64,000 nt of DNA from Oscillospiraceae bacterium (GCA_015064625.1 SVRW01000003.1:1-64000), one strand, 5' to 3'; shown: positions 49,312 through 58,670, numbered from the stretch's first letter. A program made the numbers and translations. Notes: generated from the letters alone by a model not told the origin.

Positions 49312-50883
49312 ATGAAAAAGCGAATAATTTCTTTTTTACTTATGGCTTTGATGCTTATTTCCGCTGTTGGATGTTCTGAAGGTTCGCAAAGTTCTAACGG
49401 AGATAATGGTGAAATATCCATTGATATAAATGATTATATTAACGAAGATGGAACTATAACTGTTCCTGATTTTAAAAATATGTCTCTCGGACAGGCTCAG
49501 TCTGTCATTGAAAAGCTTGGACTTAAGTGTAAATTCACTGTGGAATATGACAAGACGGAATCTTTTGAAGTCGGCTGTGTTATGAAAACAGACTATAAGC
49601 CTGGGGATAAGGTTGAAAAGGGAACTCAGATATTCCTTACCATTCGTAAAGATGGGATTTTTATTGACCCTGACAAGCCTTATACAGATCCTCTTGTTGA
49701 ATCAAGAGGCAACCTTGAAGAAGGCGCAAACAGTGACTACAAGCCTCTTAATTACGAAATAATGAAAGCTGTATGGATATCTCAGTATGACCTTGCAGGC
49801 GTTCTGGCTGACGGCTTGCAGCGTCAGGAAGAATCCTTGCGCGAAATTTTCGGAAATCTTTGTACAAGGCTTGCAGAGGACGGATTTAATACGGTTATAG
49901 TTCAGGTTCGTCCATATGGTGACAGCTTTTATCCATCAGCATACTACCCATGGTCTGATGTTGCGTTGGGAGGATACGGTCTTTACGGCTCATACGATCC
50001 TCTGAAGGTTATGATAGAGGAAGCGCACAAGGCTGACTTGAGTTTTCAGGCTTGGATAAATCCAATGAGAGCTTATTCCAACGAAAAGACCTTTGAAATA
50101 ATCAACGTTAACTATAAGCTCCGCCAATGGTACGATAACCCTGCGAAATATCCAAATTATGTTTATAGGCATAAGGACTTTTTTTACCTTAATGTATCTT
50201 ATAAAGAAGTTCGTCAGCTTATCATAGATGGGGCGGCAGAGATAGTCCGCTATTATGACGTTGACGGGGTTCATATGGATGACTATTTTTATCCATCTGG
50301 AATTCCTGATGAATTTGACAATGCAATGTTTAAAAAATCGGGATTTCAAAACAGAAATTTGTTTAGAAAGGATAATATCAATAAGCTTGTAAAAGGGCTT
50401 TATTCTGCAGTCAAGAAGGAAAACGAAAACGTTCTTTTTGGTATCTCTCCTGCAGGAAATATCAGTAACGTGAGAAATTCCTGCTGCCTTGATATTGATA
50501 CGATTCTTTCAAATAAAGGATACGTTGACTACATTATGCCTCAGATTTATTGGGGCTTTAAGCATGCAACACAACCGTACAAGCAGTGCTTGGAGAACTG
50601 GCAGAATCTTGTTAAAGAGCCAAGTATTAAATTTATCGTTGGCTTGACCGCAAGCAACATTGCTGCCCCACACGATGAATTTTTGACCAGTAAGAGCGTT
50701 TTTAAAAGATATCTGCTCCATGCAAAAACAACGGATAAATTTGATGGTATATGTATATTTTCCGTAAAAACGTTGTATAACGTATCAACGGCAGAAATGA
50801 CCTCCAACGAAAACGTTCAAAAGGAGATGAAAAACTTCTTGCCTTCGTTCAAGGGTATTAAAAACAAGAAGATAAAGTATTGA
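49312..50883 (+). CDS. PASTA-GHL10 lipoprotein (second of two)
   Basis: 523 residues, colinear with and closely similar to the protein at 47.4 kb. Lipobox SAVGC (Cys ~21), PASTA domain (~44-113), GHL10 domain from MKAVWISQYDL (~145) with VIVQVRPYGDSFYPSAYYPW, FQAWINPMRAYS, VDGVHMDDYFYPSG and VDYIMPQIYWGF. Differences cluster in the linker and around residues 150-175 (LAGVLADGLQRQEE). Tandem duplication with retained catalytic motifs suggests both are active, perhaps at different stages. The next gene starts 1 bp after its stop codon. Confidence 0.9.
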   Translation: MKKRIISFLLMALMLISAVGCSEGSQSSNGDNGEISIDINDYINEDGTITVPDFKNMSLGQAQSVIEKLGLKCKFTVEYDKTESFEVGCVMKTDYKPGDKVEKGTQIFLTIRKDGIFIDPDKPYTDPLVESRGNLEEGANSDYKPLNYEIMKAVWISQYDLAGVLADGLQRQEESLREIFGNLCTRLAEDGFNTVIVQVRPYGDSFYPSAYYPWSDVALGGYGLYGSYDPLKVMIEEAHKADLSFQAWINPMRAYSNEKTFEIINVNYKLRQWYDNPAKYPNYVYRHKDFFYLNVSYKEVRQLIIDGAAEIVRYYDVDGVHMDDYFYPSGIPDEFDNAMFKKSGFQNRNLFRKDNINKLVKGLYSAVKKENENVLFGISPAGNISNVRNSCCLDIDTILSNKGYVDYIMPQIYWGFKHATQPYKQCLENWQNLVKEPSIKFIVGLTASNIAAPHDEFLTSKSVFKRYLLHAKTTDKFDGICIFSVKTLYNVSTAEMTSNENVQKEMKNFLPSFKGIKNKKIKY

Positions 50884-50884
50884 T

Positions 50885-51088
50885 ATGAGAAGACTTATAG
50901 GTAAAGCAATAATGGATATTGGCGAAGAAGCCACAATAATATGGCCTGACGGAAAGCGGTTAGAGGCGGAATACGTTGATACCTTCGGTTATGACCATAT
51001 TCTTAAAGCAAAGGAAGACGGTAGAGAAATAAGGCTTACAAACCGTTATATAGCCCGCATGGGAATATTGGTAGTGAAGAAAAAATAA
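50885..51088 (+). CDS. Conserved-looking small basic protein, function unknown
   Basis: 67 residues: MRRLIGKAIMDIGEEATIIW..., strongly patterned as short beta strands (EEATIIWPDGKRLEAEYVDTF, then REIRLTNRYIARMGILVVKKK) and Lys/Arg rich at the end. It could be a small SH3-like barrel. It has no membrane segment. It is 1 bp from the second PASTA-GHL10 gene, so cotranscribed. I do not recognise a family. Confidence 0.65.
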   Translation: MRRLIGKAIMDIGEEATIIWPDGKRLEAEYVDTFGYDHILKAKEDGREIRLTNRYIARMGILVVKKK

Positions 51089-51159
51089 AGGCGTATGCCG
51101 TCGGTTATGGAAAATGAACAGATCCGACTGCAACCTTGTGAAAACAGAAAGGAAATAAA

Positions 51160-51975
51160 ATGGATTTTTTAAAGAATTTACTTAACTCTTTTTCAAGCTT
51201 CGCAGTTGACCTTATACTGAAGCTTGTACTTGCGGGCATCGTTCTTGTAGTAGGAATAAAGCTTTCTAAATTTTTCGTTAAGCTTTTGTCAAAAAGCCGT
51301 GGTATGCAGAAAATAGACGTAACTGCAAGGGGATTTATTACAACGACTATTAAGTTTGCATTAAATGCAGTTGTGATTTTTTCTGCAGTTGCAATTTTGG
51401 GAGTACCTACTGCAAGTATAATTGCTCTTATTGGTTCTTGCGGCGTTGCTATAGGTCTTGCGCTTCAGGGAAGCCTTTCAAACTTTGCAGGCGGTCTTAT
51501 GCTTCTTATATTCAAGCCCTTCGACGTAGATGATTATATAACAACTCCTGATGCATCGGGTACTGTAAAAAGCATAGGAATTTTTTATACAACACTCAGC
51601 ACACCCGATAACGTTAAGGTCGTTATTCCAAATAGCGTTGTTTCGGGAAGTGTTATTTCCAATACATCCGCTTACGAAACACGAAGACTCAGCTTTGCTT
51701 TCACAGTAGCTCACACATCCGACGTGGATGAGGTAAAGGCTATTATGCTTTCGGTTATTGATTCTTGCAATAAGATACTTGCCATACCTGAACCTTCTGC
51801 GGTTGTAAGTGCCTGCAAGGATAACGGTGTTGAAATAACTGCTCGTTGCTGGGTTAAATCTTCAGATTATTGGGATGTAAACTATTACATAAACGAAACA
51901 ATAAAGGAAAAATTTATTGAAAAAGGCGTAAGTATTCCCGCAAATAAGCTGGATGTAAACATAATAAACAAATAA
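51160..51975 (+). CDS. Small-conductance mechanosensitive channel (MscS family)
   Basis: 271 residues with three N-terminal helices. The pore helix is GSCGVAIGLALQGSLSNFAGGLMLLIFKPF (TM3, in two parts, ~100-130), followed by the beta domain (VDDYITTPDASGTVKSIGIFYTTLST, VVIPNSVVSGSVISNTS, ~130-175) and the C-terminal alpha/beta domain. The length matches the minimal MscS core. It opens under membrane tension to release solutes. GAAAGGA precedes the ATG. Confidence 0.95.
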   Translation: MDFLKNLLNSFSSFAVDLILKLVLAGIVLVVGIKLSKFFVKLLSKSRGMQKIDVTARGFITTTIKFALNAVVIFSAVAILGVPTASIIALIGSCGVAIGLALQGSLSNFAGGLMLLIFKPFDVDDYITTPDASGTVKSIGIFYTTLSTPDNVKVVIPNSVVSGSVISNTSAYETRRLSFAFTVAHTSDVDEVKAIMLSVIDSCNKILAIPEPSAVVSACKDNGVEITARCWVKSSDYWDVNYYINETIKEKFIEKGVSIPANKLDVNIINK

Positions 51976-51991
51976 ATATAATCGAATATTT

Positions 51992-52073
51992 TCTCCCCCT
52001 GTGGCAATAATATAAATGAGCCGAAAGGCGTATGATTTTAATATATATTTTGTCTTTGAGGGGGAGATTTTTT
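51992..52073 (+). promoter_or_regulatory. Long-range hairpin ending at the start codon of the next gene
   Basis: TCTCCCCC (51992-51999) is the complement of GGGGGAGA (52060-52067), which is also the ribosome binding site of the gene at 52074. TTTTTT and the ATG follow. The ~60-nt loop is AT rich. The structure could end mscS transcription or hide the ribosome site of the next gene. Confidence 0.5.
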
Positions 52074-52370
52074 ATGGATTATTTAAACACTAAAAAAAAT
52101 GATTCGAAAAATAAAAAAAACCAGAATTCTGATGAACTCGGAAAAATCTATGGTATTACAAGGACGGGAAAATATTATTTTCCGGGAAAAATATCATCGG
52201 GTTGCTTTGATGGCAATGGACTTGTTTTCGACCGTGAGCAAAACAGGAAAGAAGACCCCGAGGAGCTTTATGAAAATTCTTTGGAGAGGGAATATGACCC
52301 CAATGGAATGTATACCGGCAGACCTGAAATTGACGGGGAAGTGCCAGTGCAGGATGCAGACGATTTGTAA
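52074..52370 (+). CDS. Small hydrophilic protein of unknown function
   Basis: 98 residues from ATG 52074 (GGGGGAG 8 bp upstream); upstream in-frame starts lack a site. It begins with a Lys/Asn-rich stretch (NTKKNDSKNKKNQNS), then TRTGKYYFPGKISSGCFDGNGLVF and an acidic C-terminus rich in Pro/Glu/Asp (EELYENSLEREYDPNGMY). No membrane segment. It is probably a soluble, partly disordered protein. No family recognised. The hairpin array begins right after its TAA. Confidence 0.6.
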   Translation: MDYLNTKKNDSKNKKNQNSDELGKIYGITRTGKYYFPGKISSGCFDGNGLVFDREQNRKEDPEELYENSLEREYDPNGMYTGRPEIDGEVPVQDADDL

Positions 52371-52530
52371 TTGCAAAACTGCGTTTTGCGGTGGAGTACG
52401 GAAACAAAGTTTCCGTGTGAAGTTTGTCTTCGACAAGTGAAGTTCGCTTTCAGCGAGTGAAGTATTTTGCTCCGCAAAAAGTAAATGAAATTTTTCTCAC
52501 GCTGGTCGAAAAATAAATTGTTATATTGTT
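52371..52530. repeat. Hairpin array with truncated palindromic module
   Basis: GCAAAAC/GTTTTGC begins 4 bases after the stop codon, then ACGGAAAC/GTTTCCGT, TTGTC/GACAA, TTCGCT/AGCGAG and TTTTGC/GCAAAA with TGAAGT spacers. This is nearly the same order and sequence as 3108-3190. The palindromic module (GAAATTTTTCTC...GGTCGAAAAAT) then starts but breaks off at ~52520. From 52530 to 52670 the DNA is AT rich with no gene visible. Confidence 0.8.
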
Positions 52531-52673
52531 CAGACGTGGGATTGTAAAATGCAATATTTTGAAGTTTAAACTTGGAATTTTATTTTTTTAATTCCGCTTT
52601 CCGAATTGAAAAGATGTTTTTTTTGAATTTGTTTTATTTATTTTAAAAAAATGTTATTTTTTATGAAAAAGAC

Positions 52674-52702
52674 TTGTATTTTTCCTTTAAATGGTATAGA
52701 AT
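52674..52702 (+). promoter_or_regulatory. Likely promoter of gap
   Basis: TTGTAT (52674-52679) and TAGAAT (52697-52702), spacer 17 bp; TATAGA overlaps at 52695. It lies ~50 bp before the gap start. Confidence 0.55.
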
Positions 52703-52750
52703 ATCTTACGGCAAAAAAATAACAATAATATAAATTCGGAGGAATTTAAA

Positions 52751-53797
52751 ATGTCAGTAAAAGTTGCAATTAACGGTTTTGGCCGTATCGGTCGTCTCGC
52801 ATTCAGACAGATGTTCGGTGCAGAGGGTTATGAAGTAGTTGCTATCAACGACCTCACTTCTCCCAAAATGCTCGCTCACCTTCTCAAGTATGATACAGCT
52901 CAGGGCAAATATGCTCTCGCAGACACAGTATCCTACACAGAAAACCTTGACGCAGACGGCAAAGTTTGTGGCGGTTCTATCACTGTTGCAGGCAAAGAAA
53001 TTAAAATTTATGCAGAAGCAAAAGCTGCTAACCTTCCTTGGGGAGCTATCGGCGTAGACGTAGTTCTCGAATGCACAGGCTTCTACACAAGCAAAGCAAA
53101 AGCAGCTGCTCATATCGAAGCAGGCGCAAAGAAAGTAGTTATTTCTGCTCCCGCAGGTAACGATCTTCCTACTATCGTTTTCGGCGTTAACGAAAACACA
53201 CTCAAAGCAGAAGACAACATTATCTCTGCTGCATCCTGCACAACAAACTGCCTCGCTCCTATGGCAAAGGCTCTCAATGATTATGCTCCTATCCAGAGCG
53301 GTATCATGTCCACAATTCATGCTTACACAGGCGACCAGATGATCCTCGACGGTCCTCACAGAAAAGGCGACCTCAGAAGAGCAAGAGCAGGCGCTGCTAA
53401 CATCGTTCCTAACTCCACAGGCGCTGCAAAAGCTATCGGTCTCGTTATCCCTGAACTCAATGGCAAACTTATCGGTTCTGCACAGAGAGTTCCTACACCC
53501 ACAGGCTCCACAACAATTCTTGTTGCTGTAGTTAAGGGCAAGGACGTTACAAAAGAAGGCATCAACGCAGCTATGAAAGCAGCTAAGAGCGCATCCTTCG
53601 ATTACAACGAAGACGAAATCGTTTCCTCCGACATCATCGGTAGCACCTACGGTTCTATCTTCGATGCTACACAGACAATGGTAGCTAAAATCGACGATGA
53701 TACCTATCAGGTACAGGTTGTTTCTTGGTACGACAACGAAAACTCCTACACAAGCCAGATGGTAAGAACTATCAAATATTTTGCAGAACTTGCATAA
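52751..53797 (+). CDS. gap: Glyceraldehyde-3-phosphate dehydrogenase
   Basis: 348 residues, the NAD-dependent glycolytic enzyme. The Rossmann motif is [13 protein letters not shown] (~5-17), the catalytic cysteine is in [13 protein letters not shown] (~158), and the substrate/NAD region [15 protein letters not shown] is at the end. Codon use is visibly more biased than in neighbours (many ATC, CTC, AAC, GCT), as expected of a highly expressed gene. CGGAGGAA precedes the ATG. Monocistronic, with its own promoter and a strong terminator (53823-53852). Confidence 0.97.
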   Translation: MSVKVAINGFGRIGRLAFRQMFGAEGYEVVAINDLTSPKMLAHLLKYDTAQGKYALADTVSYTENLDADGKVCGGSITVAGKEIKIYAEAKAANLPWGAIGVDVVLECTGFYTSKAKAAAHIEAGAKKVVISAPAGNDLPTIVFGVNENTLKAEDNIISAASCTTNCLAPMAKALNDYAPIQSGIMSTIHAYTGDQMILDGPHRKGDLRRARAGAANIVPNSTGAAKAIGLVIPELNGKLIGSAQRVPTPTGSTTILVAVVKGKDVTKEGINAAMKAAKSASFDYNEDEIVSSDIIGSTYGSIFDATQTMVAKIDDDTYQVQVVSWYDNENSYTSQMVRTIKYFAELA

Positions 53798-53822
53798 TAA
53801 AATAGTTTAATAACGTGTATTT

Positions 53823-53852
53823 CGGGCGCAGTTTTCTGCGCCCGATTTTTTT
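53823..53852 (+). terminator. Strong terminator of gap
   Basis: CGGGCGCAG / CTGCGCCCG stem with a 4-nt loop followed by ATTTTTTT. Confidence 0.95.
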
Positions 53853-53896
53853 CGACTGTTTATTTTGTAAATAAATGTAATTTAACTGAAATCACC

Positions 53897-53925
53897 TTGA
53901 CAGCGAGAAAACAATATTGTATAAT
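53897..53925 (+). promoter_or_regulatory. Consensus promoter upstream of dacF
   Basis: TTGACA (53897-53902) and TATAAT (53920-53925), spacer 17 bp. The transcript would have a ~120-nt 5' leader before the gene at 54053. Confidence 0.85.
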
Positions 53926-54052
53926 TTTTCAAAGCGATATCAAAAGAGAGTCGAACAAGCCATGCCGAGAAAACCCTTTTTGGTCTGAATCACCTTTTTA
54001 TCGCTCGAATTAAAAGTCCATTCAATACAAGAATATTCAGGGGATATATAAA

Positions 54053-55135
54053 ATGAATTTTAAAACAGAGACGGCGAAAAAAATATTGTTCGTTGGCGTT
54101 GTGTTCACAACCTTTGTGTTGTTCGTTATTGCTTGCGTATATGATGTTACCACAGATAACGAATATCTTTTCAACGAAGTTGTTGATGCCATGGGAGATG
54201 AGGAAAAAAGCGTGGAGGAATCTTCTGCCGAGGAGATTGTTTCAGAAGAACCTTCCGAAGAAGAATCATCTGAAGAAGCGTCCGAGGAATCGAAAAGCGA
54301 TGAAAGCTTTATGGCAGGAGCGACGAAAGGATCTCTTGAAGGAGTTTACGTTAACTCTCCTCATTGTTTTGTTTATAACGCTACCGATAACGTAATTCTT
54401 TACGAAAAGAACGCATATGACAGTTGTTACCCCGCCAGCGTAACGAAACTTCTTACCGCCGCTGTTGCTCTTGAATACGTACCAATTGAAACTGTTTTCA
54501 AGGTTGGCTCTGAAATAAATATGGTGGGATATAATTCAAGTATGGCATATATAAGCGAAGGACAAAGCTTTACTTTGAAGGATTTGCTTTATGCCTTGCT
54601 GTTGCCCTCTGGTAACGACGCTGCACATACAATAGCCGTCGGAACGTCCCGATATCTTTATGGCGATGGGATGACAAACGAAGAAGCCGTTGCAAAATTT
54701 ATGGAGCTTTGTCATGAAAAGCTTGCGGAAATCGGTGCATATAATACTAACTTTTCAGGTCCCGACGGATATCATCACGATGACCATTATACAACCGCTT
54801 ACGATATGATGTTGATAAGCCTCTATGCAACGTCCTTTGAAGAAATTGTCACCGCTTGCGGAACGTATAAGTATTATTGTAAATCCGTGGAAGGGGATTC
54901 TATGGGATGGCTCAATTCCAATCCTCTTATGAAGGAGCACGGTCAGTATTATTGTCCCTTGGTAACGGGTCTTAAAACAGGTTCAACGGATGAAGCAGGC
55001 AAATGTCTTGCCATAACCGCAGAGAAAAACGGGAAAAAGCTTTATATTGTGATTCTTGGTGCGCCTAACGTTGACGTCAGAAATACGGATATGTTGGAGA
55101 TAATTCATAGCGTTTTCGGTTATTGCCCTTCCTGA
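54053..55135 (+). CDS. D-alanyl-D-alanine carboxypeptidase (DacF/low-molecular-weight PBP type)
   Basis: 360 residues, serine peptidase of family S11. Motif 1 is SVTKL (~residue 129, the catalytic Ser and Lys), motif 2 is SGND (~185) and motif 3 is KTGS (~309). The N-terminal hydrophobic helix (~12-30) acts as signal or anchor and is followed by a Ser/Glu-rich linker (~45-85) like that of the DHHW protein at 39.4 kb. The C-terminal beta domain normally found in DacA/DacF is absent, so it is a catalytic domain only. It trims the terminal D-Ala of peptidoglycan pentapeptides; a role in growth or spore cortex cannot be told apart here. Confidence 0.92.
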   Translation: MNFKTETAKKILFVGVVFTTFVLFVIACVYDVTTDNEYLFNEVVDAMGDEEKSVEESSAEEIVSEEPSEEESSEEASEESKSDESFMAGATKGSLEGVYVNSPHCFVYNATDNVILYEKNAYDSCYPASVTKLLTAAVALEYVPIETVFKVGSEINMVGYNSSMAYISEGQSFTLKDLLYALLLPSGNDAAHTIAVGTSRYLYGDGMTNEEAVAKFMELCHEKLAEIGAYNTNFSGPDGYHHDDHYTTAYDMMLISLYATSFEEIVTACGTYKYYCKSVEGDSMGWLNSNPLMKEHGQYYCPLVTGLKTGSTDEAGKCLAITAEKNGKKLYIVILGAPNVDVRNTDMLEIIHSVFGYCPS

Positions 55136-55148
55136 GAGGTGTTTTGTT

Positions 55149-55928
55149 TTGAAAATAACTGTTTTAACTGAAAATTATGCGAAAAGTAAAGGGATTTTGG
55201 CAGAACACGGTCTTTCTCTTTATGTAGAAACGGAAAATCAAAAAATCCTTTTTGATATGGGACAAAGTGACGTTTTTCTGAAAAATGCAGAAAAATTAGG
55301 CGTAGACGTGGGGAACGTGGATTTTGCCGTTCTTTCCCATGGGCATTATGACCATGGGGGAGGAGCATTTACATTTCTTGAGAAAAACGAAAAAGCTCCG
55401 TTGTACGTAAGTGAAAACGCTTTCGGGAATTTTTTCTCAAAGAATGGGTATATCGGACTTGATAAAAAATTGAGTCTTGAAAAAAGGATTGTCCTTCTGA
55501 ATAAAGAAACGGAGATTTTCAAAAACGTTTTTCTTGTTCAGGGAAACGCCTTTGAAATGAAGGAAGAAAATTTCTCGAAGGGTCTTAAAAAAGAAATCGA
55601 CTTTGGAATGATAACGGACGATTTTCTTCATGAACAATATCTTCTGATAAACGAAAAGGGAAAGAAAATTCTTATAAGCGGGTGTTCCCATAGAGGAATA
55701 CTTAACATAATGGAGCATTTTAACCCTGACGTTTTTGTTGGCGGTTTACATCTTTCTTCCCTTGGATACGATTCCAAAAAACTGAACTATATAGCAGAAA
55801 AGCTTTCTCGGTACAATACTGAATATTATACTTGCCATTGCACAGGAATAGAGCAGTACGGTGCGTTGAAACAAATTCTGAAAGACCGTATACAGTATAT
55901 AAATTGCGGACAAAGCTTTGAAATATAA
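55149..55928 (+). CDS. MBL-fold metallo-hydrolase
   Basis: 259 residues, start TTG 55149 with GAGAGGTG upstream. The metallo-beta-lactamase motif is LSHGHYDHGGG (~residue 62), the next ligand is in SGCSHRGILNIM (~180), and GGLHLS (~198) and CHCTGIEQYG (~230) complete the site. This pattern is that of the 7,8-dihydropterin-6-yl-methyl-4-(beta-D-ribofuranosyl)aminobenzene phosphate synthase-like subgroup. Substrate unknown. It is 13 bp after the carboxypeptidase, so probably cotranscribed, and ends at a terminator (55929-55972). Confidence 0.9.
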   Translation: MKITVLTENYAKSKGILAEHGLSLYVETENQKILFDMGQSDVFLKNAEKLGVDVGNVDFAVLSHGHYDHGGGAFTFLEKNEKAPLYVSENAFGNFFSKNGYIGLDKKLSLEKRIVLLNKETEIFKNVFLVQGNAFEMKEENFSKGLKKEIDFGMITDDFLHEQYLLINEKGKKILISGCSHRGILNIMEHFNPDVFVGGLHLSSLGYDSKKLNYIAEKLSRYNTEYYTCHCTGIEQYGALKQILKDRIQYINCGQSFEI

Positions 55929-55972
55929 AAAACAAGCGTAATGTCGTGAAAAGACTTGCGCTTGTTTTTTAT
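55929..55972 (+). terminator. Terminator after the MBL-fold gene
   Basis: AACAAGCGTAA pairs with TTGCGCTTGTT and is followed by TTTTT. Confidence 0.85.
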
Positions 55973-55999
55973 ATTTGATAATAAATTTACTTTTAAGAC

Positions 56000-56028
56000 T
56001 TGACAAATGAGTAAATATATGCTACTAT
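56000..56028 (+). promoter_or_regulatory. Promoter of the amino-acid ABC importer
   Basis: TTGACA (56000-56005) and TACTAT (56023-56028), spacer 17 bp, ~55 bp before the binding-protein gene. Confidence 0.75.
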
Positions 56029-56084
56029 AGTTAAGCGCTTTAGCGAACTAAATTATTAAATCGAAAATCGAAAGGAAAAAAGAA

Positions 56085-56978
56085 ATGAAAAAGACATTGG
56101 CATTACTTCTCGCGCTTATGATGTGTCTCGTTGCATTTACCGCTTGTGGCGGAGATGACGAATCAAGCACAGCATCCACAGAATCCAAAGCAGACTCCAC
56201 ATCTACCGATGCTTCTGCAGAATCCAAAGCGGATATCGCAGATGCAGGTTGGACTTACATCGAAAACAACGGCAAAATAGTTGTTGGTCTTGATGATACC
56301 TTTGCTCCTATGGGCTTCAGAGACGAAGCAAACAACCTTGTTGGCTTTGATATCGACCTTGCAAACGCAGTTGGCGAAGTTCTCGGCGTTTCCGTTGAAT
56401 TCAAACCTATCGATTGGAACGCAAAAGAAATGGAGCTTTCTGAGAAAAAAATCGACTGTATCTGGAACGGTATGTCCGCTACTCCTGCAAGACAGGAAAG
56501 CATGGCTCTCACAAACAAATACCTTAACAACAGAATCGTTATTATGACTCTCAATGGTGACGTTAAAGTTGCTTCCGCTGCTGACCTTGCAAATTATAAA
56601 ATTGGTACACAGACTGATTCTGCAGCTCTTGAAGTTATCGAAGCAAACGAAGCATACGCTTCTTACAAAGATAACATCACAACTTATCCTACTTACGATG
56701 AAGCTATCCTTGATATGGAAACAGGCAGAATTGACTGTATCGTAGTTGACGAAGTTCTTGGTGAATACAAAAACTCCAAGAGAGAGACAAAGCTTGTTCT
56801 TTGCGAATACGACTTCGGCGACGATTTCTATGCAATCGGTTGCAGAAAAGAAGATACAGACGTTGCAGCTAAAATTAACGAAGCTATTGCTACATTGATT
56901 GAAAATGGCAAAGCGGCTGAAATCAGCAATAAATGGTTTGGTAAAGATATCGTTATCAACCAGGGCTACGATAAATAA
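56085..56978 (+). CDS. Amino-acid ABC transporter substrate-binding lipoprotein
   Basis: 297 residues, with signal peptide and lipobox FTAC (Cys ~21), then a ~35-residue Ser/Ala-rich linker. It is an SBP_bac_3 domain: VVGLDDTFAPMGFRDEANNLVGFDIDLANAV (in parts, ~65-100), the WNGMSATPAR ligand loop (~127) and YEDFGDDFYAIGCRKED-type C-terminal lobe. This family binds polar amino acids or cystine. The permease and ATPase follow. A hairpin without T run (57007-57031) lies between this gene and the permease, which would favour higher amounts of the binding protein. Confidence 0.94.
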   Translation: MKKTLALLLALMMCLVAFTACGGDDESSTASTESKADSTSTDASAESKADIADAGWTYIENNGKIVVGLDDTFAPMGFRDEANNLVGFDIDLANAVGEVLGVSVEFKPIDWNAKEMELSEKKIDCIWNGMSATPARQESMALTNKYLNNRIVIMTLNGDVKVASAADLANYKIGTQTDSAALEVIEANEAYASYKDNITTYPTYDEAILDMETGRIDCIVVDEVLGEYKNSKRETKLVLCEYDFGDDFYAIGCRKEDTDVAAKINEAIATLIENGKAAEISNKWFGKDIVINQGYDK

Positions 56979-57006
56979 TAAGCGTTTATAAACCGTAAAA
57001 CATTGA

Positions 57007-57031
57007 CGGAGCGGGGGAAATTCCCGCTCCG
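57007..57031 (+). other. Intercistronic GC-rich hairpin
   Basis: CGGAGCGGG / CCCGCTCCG stem without a U tract. It is the kind of structure that stabilises the upstream mRNA segment or causes partial termination inside a binding-protein operon. Confidence 0.75.
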
Positions 57032-57121
57032 CCAATCGCATAATTGTATGCAGAAAAGAGCTTTGAAAATTTTTTTAACGTTCTTTTGTGCAAACAACTT
57101 TATTAAAAGCGGGAGGATGTT

Positions 57122-57850
57122 ATGGCTGAAACTTGGGAATATTTTTTAAAAATACTGCCTGCCCTTCATGATGGCCTTAAAGTATCTCTGAAGGTCTTTT
57201 TCTTGACGATAATTTTTGCAATTCCCCTTGGATTGCCTCTGGCGTTGGGAAGCATAAGTAAAATACCGCCTATAAGGTGGATCTGTAAAACGTATATACT
57301 TATATTCAGAGGAACGCCTCTGATGCTTCAGCTTTTCTTTTTCTATTTCTTTCTTCCGAGAATTTTCCGCGATACGCTTAATCAGCTTTCACCTGAAATG
57401 AAAGAGTTTGTATTTAAGTATATCCTTGATGCTTTGCCAACTGCTATAATAACTTTTGTTCTTAATTATGCGGCATACTTTGCGGAAATATACAGAGGCG
57501 GCATCGAAAGCATAGATAAGGGTCAGCACGAAGCGGCTCAGTCTCTTGGAATTTCTAAAATAAGAACTATGTTCGGCATAATCATTCCACAGACAGTTAA
57601 AAGAGTTTTACCTTCAGTTGCAAACGAAACTATTACTTTGGTAAAGGATACTTCTTTGGTATACGTTATTGGCGTAGGTGAGCTTATGAAAGCTGCTAAG
57701 GGCGCAGTTAACCGTGATCAGAAGCTTTTGGCGTACGCTGTTGCAGCGGGAATTTATTTGCTTCTGACTTTCTTGCTTACTTTGCTTTTCAAGCATCTTG
57801 AAAAAAGGTTTTCAAAATCTGAAGAACAGGGAGGGCGTAAACGTGGATAA
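57122..57850 (+). CDS. Amino-acid ABC transporter permease
   Basis: 242-residue membrane subunit of the HisMQ/GlnP family. An N-terminal helix follows [25 protein letters not shown] (~18-42). The [14 protein letters not shown] signature is at ~61-74, and the EAA loop is [21 protein letters not shown] (~138-158), which docks with the ATPase. Five helices are expected. CGGGAGG precedes the ATG, and its end overlaps the ATPase start by 8 bp. Confidence 0.95.
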   Translation: MAETWEYFLKILPALHDGLKVSLKVFFLTIIFAIPLGLPLALGSISKIPPIRWICKTYILIFRGTPLMLQLFFFYFFLPRIFRDTLNQLSPEMKEFVFKYILDALPTAIITFVLNYAAYFAEIYRGGIESIDKGQHEAAQSLGISKIRTMFGIIIPQTVKRVLPSVANETITLVKDTSLVYVIGVGELMKAAKGAVNRDQKLLAYAVAAGIYLLLTFLLTLLFKHLEKRFSKSEEQGGRKRG

Positions 57851-58631
57851 TGTAACTAAAACAAATACCCCTATTCTCAGAATGAAAGATATACATAAAT
57901 CTTATAATAATTTTCAGGCAGTAAACGGAGTTAACCTTGAAGTATATAAAGGGGAAACGGTTGCTATTATCGGGCCATCGGGATCGGGAAAAAGCACGTT
58001 GCTTCGTTGCATAAACCGACTTGAACGGATTCAAAAGGGCGAAATCGTTATTGGCGGTGAGGTGCTTTGCTCCACTAACGAAAACTGTAAAGTTGTTTAT
58101 GTTCCCGAAAGACAATGCAAAAAAATATGTCAGAAAACAGGTATGATATTTCAGCATTTCAACCTTTTTCCACATATGACTTGCCTTAAGAATATTTGTT
58201 ACGCGCCTGTCCATGTTGGAAAAGTTCCTAAAACAGTTGCTAAAGAAAAAGCTCGCGAGCTTCTTTCTGCAGTGGGTCTTTCCGATAAGGAAAAATCATA
58301 CCCGGGTCAGCTTTCAGGCGGTCAGAAACAGCGTGTTGCAATAGCGAGGGGACTCGCAATGGAGCCTGAGATAATGCTTTTTGACGAACCCACATCTGCT
58401 CTCGACCCTGAAATAACGGGTGAGGTCCTTTCCGTAATGCGTGACCTTGCAAAAAGTCACGCTACAATGATTGTTGTAACTCATGAAATGGGCTTTGCAA
58501 AAGAGGTTGCAGACAGAGTTATATTTATGAATGAAGGAACAATAGTAGAAGAAGGAACTCCCAAGGAAATTTTCGAAAATCCGAAGACGGAACGTCTGAA
58601 AGCGTTTTTGAATTCTACTTTGAGAATATGA
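57843..58631 (+). CDS. Amino-acid ABC transporter ATP-binding protein
   Basis: 262 residues from GTG 57843, with GGGAGGG upstream. Walker A is [12 protein letters not shown] (~45), the Q-loop is [14 protein letters not shown] (~98), the signature is [16 protein letters not shown] (~152), Walker B is [14 protein letters not shown] (~173) and the H-loop is [19 protein letters not shown]. It is clearly the polar-amino-acid (GlnQ/HisP) subfamily. Third gene of the importer operon; a hairpin at 58641-58666 follows. Confidence 0.96.
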   Translation: MDNVTKTNTPILRMKDIHKSYNNFQAVNGVNLEVYKGETVAIIGPSGSGKSTLLRCINRLERIQKGEIVIGGEVLCSTNENCKVVYVPERQCKKICQKTGMIFQHFNLFPHMTCLKNICYAPVHVGKVPKTVAKEKARELLSAVGLSDKEKSYPGQLSGGQKQRVAIARGLAMEPEIMLFDEPTSALDPEITGEVLSVMRDLAKSHATMIVVTHEMGFAKEVADRVIFMNEGTIVEEGTPKEIFENPKTERLKAFLNSTLRI

Positions 58632-58640
58632 TATAAAAGT

Positions 58641-58670
58641 CGGAATCCGTGTTTTTTCGGATTCCGATGT
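58641..58670 (+). terminator. Hairpin at the end of the ABC importer operon
   Basis: CGGAATCCG (58641-58649) and CGGATTCCG (58658-58666) with a T-rich loop. The T tract after the stem is short, so termination efficiency is uncertain. Confidence 0.6.

Noticed and set aside
52754..53359. 201-residue antisense ORF over gap
   Set aside because: Same reason: Cys/Phe-rich translation opposite a highly codon-biased housekeeping gene.
56163..57041. 292-residue antisense ORF over the amino-acid binding protein
   Set aside because: Composition is implausible (Cys/Phe/Val rich), there is no ribosome site, and it is the complement of a clear lipoprotein gene.
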